A DNA stretch of 45,390 nucleotides from Nitrospirota bacterium (GTDB lineage Bacteria > Nitrospirota > JACRHJ01), in the NCBI GenBank assembly GCA_021789495.1, contig JAJYJM010000012.1, positions 8,262-53,651 on the forward strand. The letters run 5' to 3'. A program made the translations under genes and the position numbers. Of this stretch, positions 38,955 to 45,390 are shown piece after piece (within the stretch, counting starts at the first letter, position 1; each line of letters starts with the position of its first letter). The notes under the pieces are model-generated. The model did not search any database. It saw only the letters and a list, made by a program, of their open reading frames with translations, and was not told the origin of the DNA.

Positions 38955-40193
38955 CTATTGTCCGCCCTCTCTCAACACCCGCTCCAGCCGGGCCTTCACG
39001 TCATCAGAGGCGGCGCTGTCGGGCGCGTAGTAGAGGTACCTGTCATATGCTCGGGCGGCCCTGTCGTAGTCTCCCATGTCGGCGTATGCGTTACCCATTA
39101 TGAAGTAAGCCTCGACGAGGTTCGGCTCATACGAGACTGCCTCCCTGGCCTCCGTCACGGCCTGCTCGTAATAGCCCTGCCGCAGGTATATCCCCGCGAG
39201 GTTGCTGTGCGCGATTGCCATGTCAGGTTTCTGGGCGATGGCTATCTTGAATTCCTGCACAGCGCGCGCAACGGAGCCTCGCTTATAAAACGCGGTGCCT
39301 AAGTCGGCGTGGGCCTCCGGATAGTCCTTCCTTAGCTGCACTGCCTTCCTGAAAGAATCTATGCTCTTGTCCAGGTAATCTATGCGCTTTGCGGAGTCGG
39401 CGCTCTCCACGCCGAGCACGCCGTAGAGAAGGCCCTTGTAGTAGTGCGCCTCCGGGAGCCGCGGGTCGAGCTTTTCCGCGCGGTCGAGGTCTGTCATCGC
39501 CTTGTCGAACTTTGATTTTTTGTAATATACGAATCCGAGCATGGCATAGGCCTGGGCATAGTCCGGCCTGAACTCAAGGGCCTTATGGAGTTCGGTTATC
39601 GCGCCGTTGAACATGTCCTGCCGCGCGTAGGACATGCCGAGGCCCAAGTGAGCCTCCTTGTCCTTCGGGTCTTCATCGAGGGCGAGGAGGTATTTGTCAA
39701 TGGCATCGTCGTATTTCTTCTGGGCGTAGTATATGTCTCCAAGGCGGGTATTCACCTGCGGATATGCCGGGTCGAGCTCGAGCACGCGCATGAGGTTATA
39801 TTGCGCCTCGTTGTATTTCTTCAGGTATATAAACTCGCGCCCAAGCAGAAACCGCACCTGCGCGTCGTCCTTGTCCATCCCGACAAGCGCCTGGTAAAGC
39901 TCCACAGCGCCTGGATGGTCGCCGTCCCCGGACATCCTGGCCGCCTTCTTCAGCACCTGCCTGTATGCGGCGTAGTCCTTGAGCGTCTTTTTCATGTCTA
40001 TCTTTTTTTCCCGGAACCCGGTCTCCCCGCTCGGCATCTTCAGGTATACCATGTCCCCCTGCACCCTGTGGGACAGGACCTCCATCGTGGAGCCGCTCTT
40101 GAAGTAAACCAGGTATGCATCGGCGGGGGCGGCGGATATAAAGAGCAAAAGGGCCGCGGGAAGGATAACGGCGGGTAATTTACGCATATTCAT
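38955..40193 (-). CDS. exported TPR-repeat protein
   Basis: A 412-residue secreted protein. The signal peptide is MNMRKLPAVILPAALLLFISAAPADA. A small beta domain follows (~27-70, YLVYFKSGSTMEVLSHRVQGDMVYLKMPSGETGFREKKID), of a type common at the start of periplasmic TPR proteins. Nine or so TPRs run from ~75 to 400 (YDDAIDKYLLALDEDPKDKEAHLGLGMSYA; YEQAVTEAREAVSYEPNLVEAYFIMGNAYA). ATG 40193 has AAGGG eight nt upstream. It lies 25 nt after metG and 1 nt before the cytoplasmic TPR gene, so one operon is likely. Confidence 0.88.
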   Translation of the reverse strand: MNMRKLPAVILPAALLLFISAAPADAYLVYFKSGSTMEVLSHRVQGDMVYLKMPSGETGFREKKIDMKKTLKDYAAYRQVLKKAARMSGDGDHPGAVELYQALVGMDKDDAQVRFLLGREFIYLKKYNEAQYNLMRVLELDPAYPQVNTRLGDIYYAQKKYDDAIDKYLLALDEDPKDKEAHLGLGMSYARQDMFNGAITELHKALEFRPDYAQAYAMLGFVYYKKSKFDKAMTDLDRAEKLDPRLPEAHYYKGLLYGVLGVESADSAKRIDYLDKSIDSFRKAVQLRKDYPEAHADLGTAFYKRGSVARAVQEFKIAIAQKPDMAIAHSNLAGIYLRQGYYEQAVTEAREAVSYEPNLVEAYFIMGNAYADMGDYDRAARAYDRYLYYAPDSAASDDVKARLERVLREGGQ

Positions 40194-40218
40194 ACATTTA
40201 CCCTTGGAGGTTTAACTA

Positions 40219-42366
40219 TTATTTGACCTTCGTGCCCGGAGCCGGTTGACCGGCATCGTCCCCGGCGCCGAATCCGGCGAGTTTCAGCGTATGCACGTCT
40301 CCCGCCGCCAGCACCATCCCCTGAGACTCTATGCCCATAAGTCTCGCAGGTTTCAGGTTCGCCACAACCACAACGGTGCGCCCGACAAGCTCCTCAGGAG
40401 AATATGCTTTCCCGATGCCCCCGACGATTTGGCGCGTCTCCGCGCCTATATCGATTCTCATCTTTACAAGCTTTTCCGACTTCGGCACGCGCTCGGCCGC
40501 CAGAATCTTGCCGACGCGGAGGTCGATTTTCATAAAGTCGTCTATCGTTATCCGGTTATCCACGGCGGCCTGCGGCTCACTGGCTGATTCCAATTTTTTC
40601 TCCTTCACTTCCTCAACCCCCCTCTTAAGATAAGAGGGGGGCACGGGGGGCGTTATGATTCCGGCCTTCTTCGCCTTTATCCTCTCCGTCTCAATCCTTG
40701 GGAACGGCGCCGGGCCGCGCTTGATTTTCTGGCCCGGTTCAAAGGCAAAGAAAACCTCGTCAGGATTAATCCTTACCGATTCAAGCGGCTCATCGTGTCC
40801 AAGCTGTTCCCAGATCATCTGCATCTTTGAGGGCATGAATGGAGAAAGGAGGATTGCGGATGCTTTTAAGACCTGCGCAGATACGCCGAGCACGTCTCTT
40901 AATAGCACTTTATCCTCTTCTTTATTGCTTTTAGCAAGAGCCCACGGAGCAGAGTAATCTATAAGCCTGTTCGCGTCGCTTATAAGCTCCCATGCGGCTT
41001 GAAGTGCGTCGCCGAATTCCATCGAAGCCGTTTTCTCGGAATAATAATTAAAAATTGCATGGAGACGAATCCGTAATGCTGGTATTAGATGTGAGGAAAT
41101 ATCGAGGTCAGTCCCGAACATATCTCGGGTCCTAAGCCAGTCGCGTATGGATTCGTAGGCTTCCCAAGGCGTACTTTGAGCACTCGTTATCGCACGGATT
41201 TTTTCTTCCTCAGACAGCACCGGTATCTCCCCGCCCAAGTACTTCTCAATCATGTTTATCGTCCGGAAGTGCAGGTTCCCCAGGTCGTTAGCGAGGTCGG
41301 AGTTTATGCGGTTAATCAGCGCGTCCTTCGAGAAATCGCCGTCGAGGCCGAACGGGACTTCGCGGAGCAGGAAATAGCGGAAGCCGTCCACGCCGATGCC
41401 GTGGCGGTCGAGCTCCTCTACGACGGCGTACGGGTCAACCACGTTGCCCCTGGACTTCGACATCTTCTCGCCCTCGATTGTCCACCAGCCGTGAGACATG
41501 ATTGTCTTCGGGAGCGGCAGGCCAGCCGCGAGAAGGAAACACGGCCAGTATACCGCGTGGAAGCGGAGGATGTCTTTGCCGATGACGTGAACCGAAACCG
41601 GATTGTCTTTCGACCAGAATTTTTTGAACTTTTCCGTGCTCGTGTCCGGGTAGCCGAGGGCTGTAATATAATTCGCCAGAGCGTCCAGCCAGACGTAAAT
41701 TACGTGCCGCTCGTCGCCCGGCACGGGTATGCCCCATTTGAAAGTCGTGCGCGAGATGGAAAGGTCCCGGAGGCCGGTCTTGATGAAGCTGACGATTTCG
41801 TTCCTGCGGGATTCAGGCTGAATGAATTCCGGGTGCGCTTTGATATGTTCAAGCAGGGCATCCTGATATTTCGACATACGGAAGAAGTAGCTTTCCTCCT
41901 TCAGTTTCTCGACGGGTCTGCCGCAGTCCGGGCATTTCTCGCCTTCTTTTAATTGGAGGGTGGTCCAAAAACTTTCGCACGGGATGCAATACCAGTCCTC
42001 GTATTCGCCCTTGTAGATGTCGCCCTTGTCCTGAAGGAGTCTGAAGAGATGCTGGACGGATTTCTTGTGCCGCTCTTCCGTCGTGCGGATGAAGTCGTCG
42101 TTGGAGACGTTAAGGAGCTTCCACAGCTTTCTGTAGCGGGGGACGATGGAGTCCACGAACTCCTGGGGTCTTAGCCCCTTCTCGGCTGCGGTTTTCTCAA
42201 CCTTCTGGCCGTGTTCGTCCGTACCGGTGAGGAAGTATACGTCCTCTCCGACAAGGCGCTTGTAGCGCGCCATTACGTCCGCGGCGACGGTGGTGTATGC
42301 GTGCCCGATGTGCGGCACGTCATTGACGTAGTATATGGGAGTCGTGATGTAGAATGCGTTTTTCAT
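40219..42366 (-). CDS. metG: methionyl-tRNA synthetase with two unusual insertions
   Basis: A 715-residue class I synthetase. The catalytic core begins FYITTPIYYVNDVPHIGHAYT (HIGH at 19-22). It has zinc knuckles CIPC and CPDC, the WLDALANYI pocket and EKMSKSRGN (KMSKS). The C-terminal EMAP-II/Trbp111-like tRNA-binding domain (~605-715) starts IDDFMKIDLRVGKIL and has the GIGKAYSPEELVGRTVVVVANLKPARLMGIESQGM block. Residues ~571-584 (ITPPVPPSYLKRG) are encoded by the palindromic repeat found elsewhere in the window, in frame within the linker. A second extra segment (~393-442) lies in the anticodon-binding helical domain. ATG 42366 overlaps the ricT stop as ATGA. Confidence 0.97.
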   Translation of the reverse strand: MKNAFYITTPIYYVNDVPHIGHAYTTVAADVMARYKRLVGEDVYFLTGTDEHGQKVEKTAAEKGLRPQEFVDSIVPRYRKLWKLLNVSNDDFIRTTEERHKKSVQHLFRLLQDKGDIYKGEYEDWYCIPCESFWTTLQLKEGEKCPDCGRPVEKLKEESYFFRMSKYQDALLEHIKAHPEFIQPESRRNEIVSFIKTGLRDLSISRTTFKWGIPVPGDERHVIYVWLDALANYITALGYPDTSTEKFKKFWSKDNPVSVHVIGKDILRFHAVYWPCFLLAAGLPLPKTIMSHGWWTIEGEKMSKSRGNVVDPYAVVEELDRHGIGVDGFRYFLLREVPFGLDGDFSKDALINRINSDLANDLGNLHFRTINMIEKYLGGEIPVLSEEEKIRAITSAQSTPWEAYESIRDWLRTRDMFGTDLDISSHLIPALRIRLHAIFNYYSEKTASMEFGDALQAAWELISDANRLIDYSAPWALAKSNKEEDKVLLRDVLGVSAQVLKASAILLSPFMPSKMQMIWEQLGHDEPLESVRINPDEVFFAFEPGQKIKRGPAPFPRIETERIKAKKAGIITPPVPPSYLKRGVEEVKEKKLESASEPQAAVDNRITIDDFMKIDLRVGKILAAERVPKSEKLVKMRIDIGAETRQIVGGIGKAYSPEELVGRTVVVVANLKPARLMGIESQGMVLAAGDVHTLKLAGFGAGDDAGQPAPGTKVK
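40617..40658 (+). repeat. palindromic dispersed repeat, copy B, inside metG
   Basis: Same unit as 4025-4065: CCCCCCTCTTA-AGA-TAAGAGGGGGG, CAC, six G, CGTTATGA. It is one base longer than copy A. The whole element is read through by metG on the minus strand without breaking the frame and falls in the linker before the tRNA-binding domain. Confidence 0.88.
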
Positions 42367-43454
42367 TTGCGGCCTTCAGGCGCGCCTCCGCCGCCGCCGG
42401 CCGGTCCCGCATCGCCGGGTTTTTTCCTGCGGTGTTTGCGCCATGCATTGCGCTTTTTCTTCTTGTCGGGCGACGGAGCCGCCTGCCCGCCCTGGGCCGG
42501 TTTGTTCTCTCCCTGCCTTGGCTGCTGCGTCTGCCTGACGGGCGGGATCATGACTTCTTCCACTCCGGCCTCGTCCTTGCCGCACGGGCGGTCCTGGCAG
42601 CACCTCTTTTTCTCGCTCTTCTTTGCTTCGTCGTAGAGACTGTACTCGTATCCCAGGCAGCACATGAGCCGCCCGCAGATGCCGGAAATCTTGGCCGGGT
42701 TCAAGACCAGGTCCTGTTTCTTGGCCATTCTTATGGATACCGGTTCAAAATCCCGGAGGAACGTGGAACAGCAAAGCGGCCTGCCGCACGGCCCGAAGCC
42801 CCCGAGCATCTTCGCCTCGTCCCGAACGCCTATCTGGCGCATTTCTATCCGTATATGGAAGCGGTGCGCGAGGTCTTTTACAAGATCCCGGAAGTCCACC
42901 CTGCCGTCGGCGGTGAAATAGAACGTGGCCTTGGAGTTGTCGAAGGCCCATTCCACCCGTACGAGCTTCATCACCATCTCGCGTTCCAACACCCGCTGCT
43001 GGCATACCCTGAACGCCTCGTCTTCCAGCTCGCGGTTTCTCGCCATCCTTCTCATGTCGTCCTCGGTCGCCTTCCGCAGGACTCTTTTGAGCGGCTTGTC
43101 GGAAGGCCCGCGCTCCTCAGTGTGCGTCTCGCTTGCGACCATCGCAACGCCAAGCCCCTGTTCCGAGTCCACGATTACCCTGTCCCCAACGGAAAGCGAG
43201 AGAGATCCCGCATCGAAGTTGTAGATCTTGCAGCCCTCGCGGTAGCGCACTCCGGCGACGTTAAAAGTCCCCGCACGCCCGGCGCTTGCGTTCGCCGCCT
43301 TTCCGGCCTGCTCCGGCGTGGAATCTCCGCTCAGACCAGGATTTCCGTTTTCAGCCTCAGAAACAGGCCCTCCGCCGTCAACCGCCTGTTGAACGTCCTC
43401 GTGAGCGCCGCACCCGCCTGTTCCAGGAGCGTAATCGCCTCCTCCGACCTCCAT
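42363..43454 (-). CDS. ricT: PSP1-domain protein RicT (YaaT)
   Basis: A 363-residue cytoplasmic protein. The PSP1 region starts at FNVAGVRYREGCKIYNFDAG and contains YREG, DKPLKRVLRKATEDDM, VEWAFDNSKATFYFTADGRVDFRDLVKDLAHRFHIRIEMRQIGVRDEAKMLGGFGPCGRPLCC and ISGICGRLMCCLGYEY. The Cys-rich motifs CGRPLCC and CGRLMCC are the family hallmark and ligate an iron-sulfur cluster in the RicAFT complex. The C-terminal ~70 residues are Lys/Pro/Gly-rich. ATG 43454 is chosen for GGGAGG eight nt upstream; it gives a ~65-residue N-terminal extension read inside the 3' end of holB (124-nt overlap). The true start may be nearer the PSP1 fold. Confidence 0.9.
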   Translation of the reverse strand: MEVGGGDYAPGTGGCGAHEDVQQAVDGGGPVSEAENGNPGLSGDSTPEQAGKAANASAGRAGTFNVAGVRYREGCKIYNFDAGSLSLSVGDRVIVDSEQGLGVAMVASETHTEERGPSDKPLKRVLRKATEDDMRRMARNRELEDEAFRVCQQRVLEREMVMKLVRVEWAFDNSKATFYFTADGRVDFRDLVKDLAHRFHIRIEMRQIGVRDEAKMLGGFGPCGRPLCCSTFLRDFEPVSIRMAKKQDLVLNPAKISGICGRLMCCLGYEYSLYDEAKKSEKKRCCQDRPCGKDEAGVEEVMIPPVRQTQQPRQGENKPAQGGQAAPSPDKKKKRNAWRKHRRKKPGDAGPAGGGGGAPEGRK

Positions 43455-44353
43455 CCGCCTATCCTCCCAACCCATATCCTTAACTCGTCGGTTAAGTCCC
43501 GGTTGATTGCGAGCGAGTAGTCCGCGCCCGCGCTTAATATCATTATGTCCCTGAACCACGCGCTCCCGAAGTTCACGATGTCTTCGAGCGCGCCTCCTTC
43601 GGCGGATACCTTCTCCGCCTCCTTCAAAACCTGCGGGAGAGCCAGCCCCGGAAGCCTTGTAATAAGCTTCAGCGCATCACTCCTTCGCTCCATAAGCTCG
43701 GACGGCTCGACAGCCAGGGCGTCGCCGGGTCTGCCGCTTGTCAGCCGTGCGGCCATCAACGCAGTATCATGCGATAGCCCCTTCCGTTCCATCAGAAGAC
43801 CGGCCACCGCTTCCTCGCTCAGGGCGGAGAACCCTATAGCGCGACACCTGGAAAGCACGGTCGGAAGGAGCGAGTCCGGTTTCGAGCTTATCAGCGCCAC
43901 GTGGCTTGAATCCGGCGGCTCTTCCAACGTCTTGAGAAATGCATTCATCGCCTCATTGTTCATCAGGTGCGCGTTGTCAACAATCAAAACTTTCCTGCCG
44001 GCGCCGACGGCCTTCAGCGATATGAACTCCTGCGCTGCACGAACCTGGGAGACGACTATCTCCTGGCGCATCTTGCCCGTGTCCGGGTTAATCTCCAGGG
44101 CGACCGTCATTACGTTTGGATGACAGCCGGAATCTATATTGCGGCAGGACTGGCAGGCCCCGCAAGAATCTCCATCGGGAGCGGGGCTTATGCAGTTCAA
44201 CGCCTTGGCCAGAGCGAGCGCGGCGAGTTTCTTGCCTATGCCCTCCTCACCGTGGAAGAGATATGCCGGGGGAAGCTGCCCCGTGGACATGTCCCGCCTT
44301 ATTATCTCGATCTGCCGCATATGGCCGAGTATGGATGAGAAGTTCAATTTCAT
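43331..44353 (-). CDS. holB: DNA polymerase III subunit delta'
   Basis: A 340-residue clamp-loader subunit. It opens SSILGHMRQIEIIRRDMSTGQLPPAYLFHGEEGIGKK; the P-loop has KK after G, so ATP binding may be weak, as in many delta' proteins. The zinc module is SCGACQSCRNIDSGCHPNV. Then come the Walker B-like VLIVDNAHLMNNEAMNAFLKTLEEPP and sensor-1 VLSRCRAI. The C-terminal collar helices occupy ~210-340. It starts directly after the tmk stop (no gap). The order tmk-holB-ricT-metG is a conserved cluster in many bacteria. Confidence 0.95.
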   Translation of the reverse strand: MKLNFSSILGHMRQIEIIRRDMSTGQLPPAYLFHGEEGIGKKLAALALAKALNCISPAPDGDSCGACQSCRNIDSGCHPNVMTVALEINPDTGKMRQEIVVSQVRAAQEFISLKAVGAGRKVLIVDNAHLMNNEAMNAFLKTLEEPPDSSHVALISSKPDSLLPTVLSRCRAIGFSALSEEAVAGLLMERKGLSHDTALMAARLTSGRPGDALAVEPSELMERRSDALKLITRLPGLALPQVLKEAEKVSAEGGALEDIVNFGSAWFRDIMILSAGADYSLAINRDLTDELRIWVGRIGGWRSEEAITLLEQAGAALTRTFNRRLTAEGLFLRLKTEILV

Positions 44354-45004
44354 TCACCCTCTCACATTAAAGGGCGACGGGAGAGTTTTTCGTATAGCCG
44401 CCTGCACCTCTTCCGGCGTCCCCGACGCATCTATAATTTTAAACCTGTCGGTCTCGCACGAGGCTATGGTCAGATACCCCTGCCGCACTTTCTCGTGGAA
44501 CTCGTCCGGCTCTTCCTCGAACCGACCCTCGCGCGCATGGTTTATGTCGCCGTTCCTTATCCTGGCGCGCCTCAGGCCCTCGACAACCGGGAGGTCCATC
44601 AGGAGCGTAAAATCCGGCGTCAGGCCGTTTGTCGCGGTATTGTTTAAATCCGCGACAAGCTCAAGGTCAACACCCCTGCCGAAGCCCTGGTACGCCGCCG
44701 TCGCATCTGCGAACCGGTCGCATATCACAACCGCTCCATCGGCCAGCGCGGGCTCTATGACTTCGGCCACGTGCTGGGCGCGGTCGGCAAAATAAAGCAG
44801 AAGCTCGGCCCGGCTGTCAATCCCCTTGCTCTCAGGGTCGAGTAATATCTCCCTTATCCTTTTCCCGATGGCCGTCCCGCCCGGCTCCCGAGTGAGGACG
44901 ACGCGCCTGCCGCCGTTTTGAATATACTCGGCCAGGAGCCGCGCCTGCGTTGTCTTCCCGCAGCCTTCTATACCTTCAAAGGTGATGAAGAAGCCTTTGG
45001 ACAT
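44354..45004 (-). CDS. tmk: thymidylate kinase
   Basis: A ~216-residue dTMP kinase. The P-loop is FITFEGIEGCGKTTQ. The DR motif is VICDRFADATAAYQGFGRGVD. The TLTREPGGTAIGKRIREILL segment is next to the active site, and the LID region is RARIRNGDINHAREGRFEE. ATG 45004 is preferred because AAGGA lies four nt upstream; an ATG at 45016 adjoins the palindromic repeat copy C, whose AGAGGGGG could serve as a very close ribosome site. Makes dTDP for DNA synthesis. Confidence 0.96.
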   Translation of the reverse strand: MSKGFFITFEGIEGCGKTTQARLLAEYIQNGGRRVVLTREPGGTAIGKRIREILLDPESKGIDSRAELLLYFADRAQHVAEVIEPALADGAVVICDRFADATAAYQGFGRGVDLELVADLNNTATNGLTPDFTLLMDLPVVEGLRRARIRNGDINHAREGRFEEEPDEFHEKVRQGYLTIASCETDRFKIIDASGTPEEVQAAIRKTLPSPFNVRG

Positions 45005-45016
45005 ATCATCCTTCAT

Positions 45017-45057
45017 CCCCCTCTTAAGATAAGAGGGGGGCAGAGGGGGCGTTATGA
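45017..45057 (+). repeat. palindromic dispersed repeat, copy C, between tmk and the corrinoid gene
   Basis: CCCCCTCTTA-AGA-TAAGAGGGGGG, CAGAGGGGG, CGTTATGA. On the minus strand the unit begins TCATAACG, and its TAA is the stop codon of the upstream corrinoid-protein gene. Its far end is one base from the possible tmk ATG at 45016. Confidence 0.88.
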
Positions 45058-45390
45058 ACGACCCTCCCTGATTATCCTCTTGAATATCTCCACCGCCTCC
45101 ATCGCGTCGCGGGAGAACGCCGCCGCGCCGACGGACTGCGCATATCCCTCCGTAACCACCGCGCCGCCGAGGACGACCGGGATTTTAAGCCCGCGCCTGT
45201 CCCGCTCCTTTATTACCGCGCCCATCTGCGTCATTGTCGTGGTCATAAGCGCGGAGAGGCCGATTACGTCGGGCTTTTGTTTTTCCGCCTCGTCGAGGAT
45301 GGTCTCGGTCTTCACGTTCTTGCCGAGGTCGATTACCTCCAGACCGTGGTTCTCAAGGAGCGTGGCGAGGATGTTCTTGCCGATGTCGTG
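45052..45390 (-). CDS. corrinoid (B12)-binding protein, partial
   Basis: The last 112 residues of a gene that continues beyond the window. It enters at HDIGKNILATLLENHGLEVIDLGKNV, the DxHxxG cobalamin-binding motif of MetH-type or methyltransferase-cognate corrinoid proteins. GLSALMTTTMTQMGAVIKE, then VVLGGAVVTEGYAQSVGAAAFSRDAMEAVEIFKRI follow (the S..L and GG motifs). It ends ...IIREGRS, with the stop codon contributed by repeat copy C. Whether it is the C-terminus of a MetH-like enzyme or a small stand-alone corrinoid protein cannot be seen. Confidence 0.93.
   Translation of the reverse strand, partial: HDIGKNILATLLENHGLEVIDLGKNVKTETILDEAEKQKPDVIGLSALMTTTMTQMGAVIKERDRRGLKIPVVLGGAVVTEGYAQSVGAAAFSRDAMEAVEIFKRIIREGRS

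Noticed and set aside
1-45390. CRISPR arrays, tRNA or rRNA genes, IS elements, integrase or prophage genes
   Set aside because: No regularly spaced direct repeats, cloverleaf patterns, rRNA blocks, transposase or integrase motifs were recognised.

Overview
The window comes from an anaerobic, Gram-negative-type (diderm) bacterium with moderately high GC. Supporting genes are a triheme c-type cytochrome, a hybrid-cluster-associated DUF1858 protein, a U32 protein pair of the oxygen-independent UbiU/UbiV type, a corrinoid-binding protein, NtrY/NtrX, and a type II secretion/type IV pilus-like operon whose secretin ends in a cohesin domain. This combination, with the tmk-holB-ricT-metG order, fits Desulfobacterota or Nitrospirota; no taxonomic marker here settles it.

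Layout. 1-5.9 kb (minus): ntrX (cut by the window edge), a 35-codon ORF and an AT-rich membrane-anchored gene inserted between ntrX and ntrY, then ntrY, a palindromic repeat, a P-loop NTPase, a zinc dehydrogenase, a 53-residue membrane protein and smpB. 6.4-11 kb: a small dimeric-barrel-type protein (minus), then uvrA, a DUF2156 protein and thiS (plus). 11-17.9 kb (minus): one tight eight-gene run, DUF1573 - permease - short beta-helix protein - Mrr-like nuclease - tetrapyrrole methylase - UbiV-like - UbiU-like - rlmD. 18-20.9 kb: convergent genes for exported TPR and HEAT-repeat proteins. 20.9-34.9 kb (minus): a pseudopilus/secretion operon running gspF, a REC-gspE fusion, pilM, pilN, pilO, pilP, a TPR-secretin-cohesin fusion and three prepilins, followed by a heme-motif histidine kinase, an NtrC-type regulator and a 20-codon peptide gene. 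35-36.3 kb: DUF1858 gene, triheme cytochrome and a repeat-rich spacer. 36.3-45.4 kb (minus): a GAF/HD-GYP protein, two TPR proteins, metG, ricT, holB, tmk and a corrinoid-binding protein cut by the window end.

The most striking locus is at 20.94-24.1 kb. A sensor kinase with a CxxCH heme-attachment motif and an NtrC-family activator are followed by a consensus sigma-54 promoter (TGGCAC-N5-TTGCT). That promoter drives a 20-codon ORF that has a ribosome-binding site and ends in GSSSVHPC, and the unit closes with an intrinsic terminator. It reads as a self-contained signal-controlled unit making a tiny Cys-ended peptide or a ~165-nt RNA, placed at the end of a secretion operon. No function is known to me.

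Two wider patterns also stand out. A 41-42-nt palindromic repeat occurs three times in the same orientation, once in frame inside metG and once supplying a stop codon next to tmk. Four genes (smpB, DUF2156, thiS, the TPR gene) have a -10-like hexamer 6-8 nt before the ATG and no Shine-Dalgarno, suggesting leaderless transcripts.
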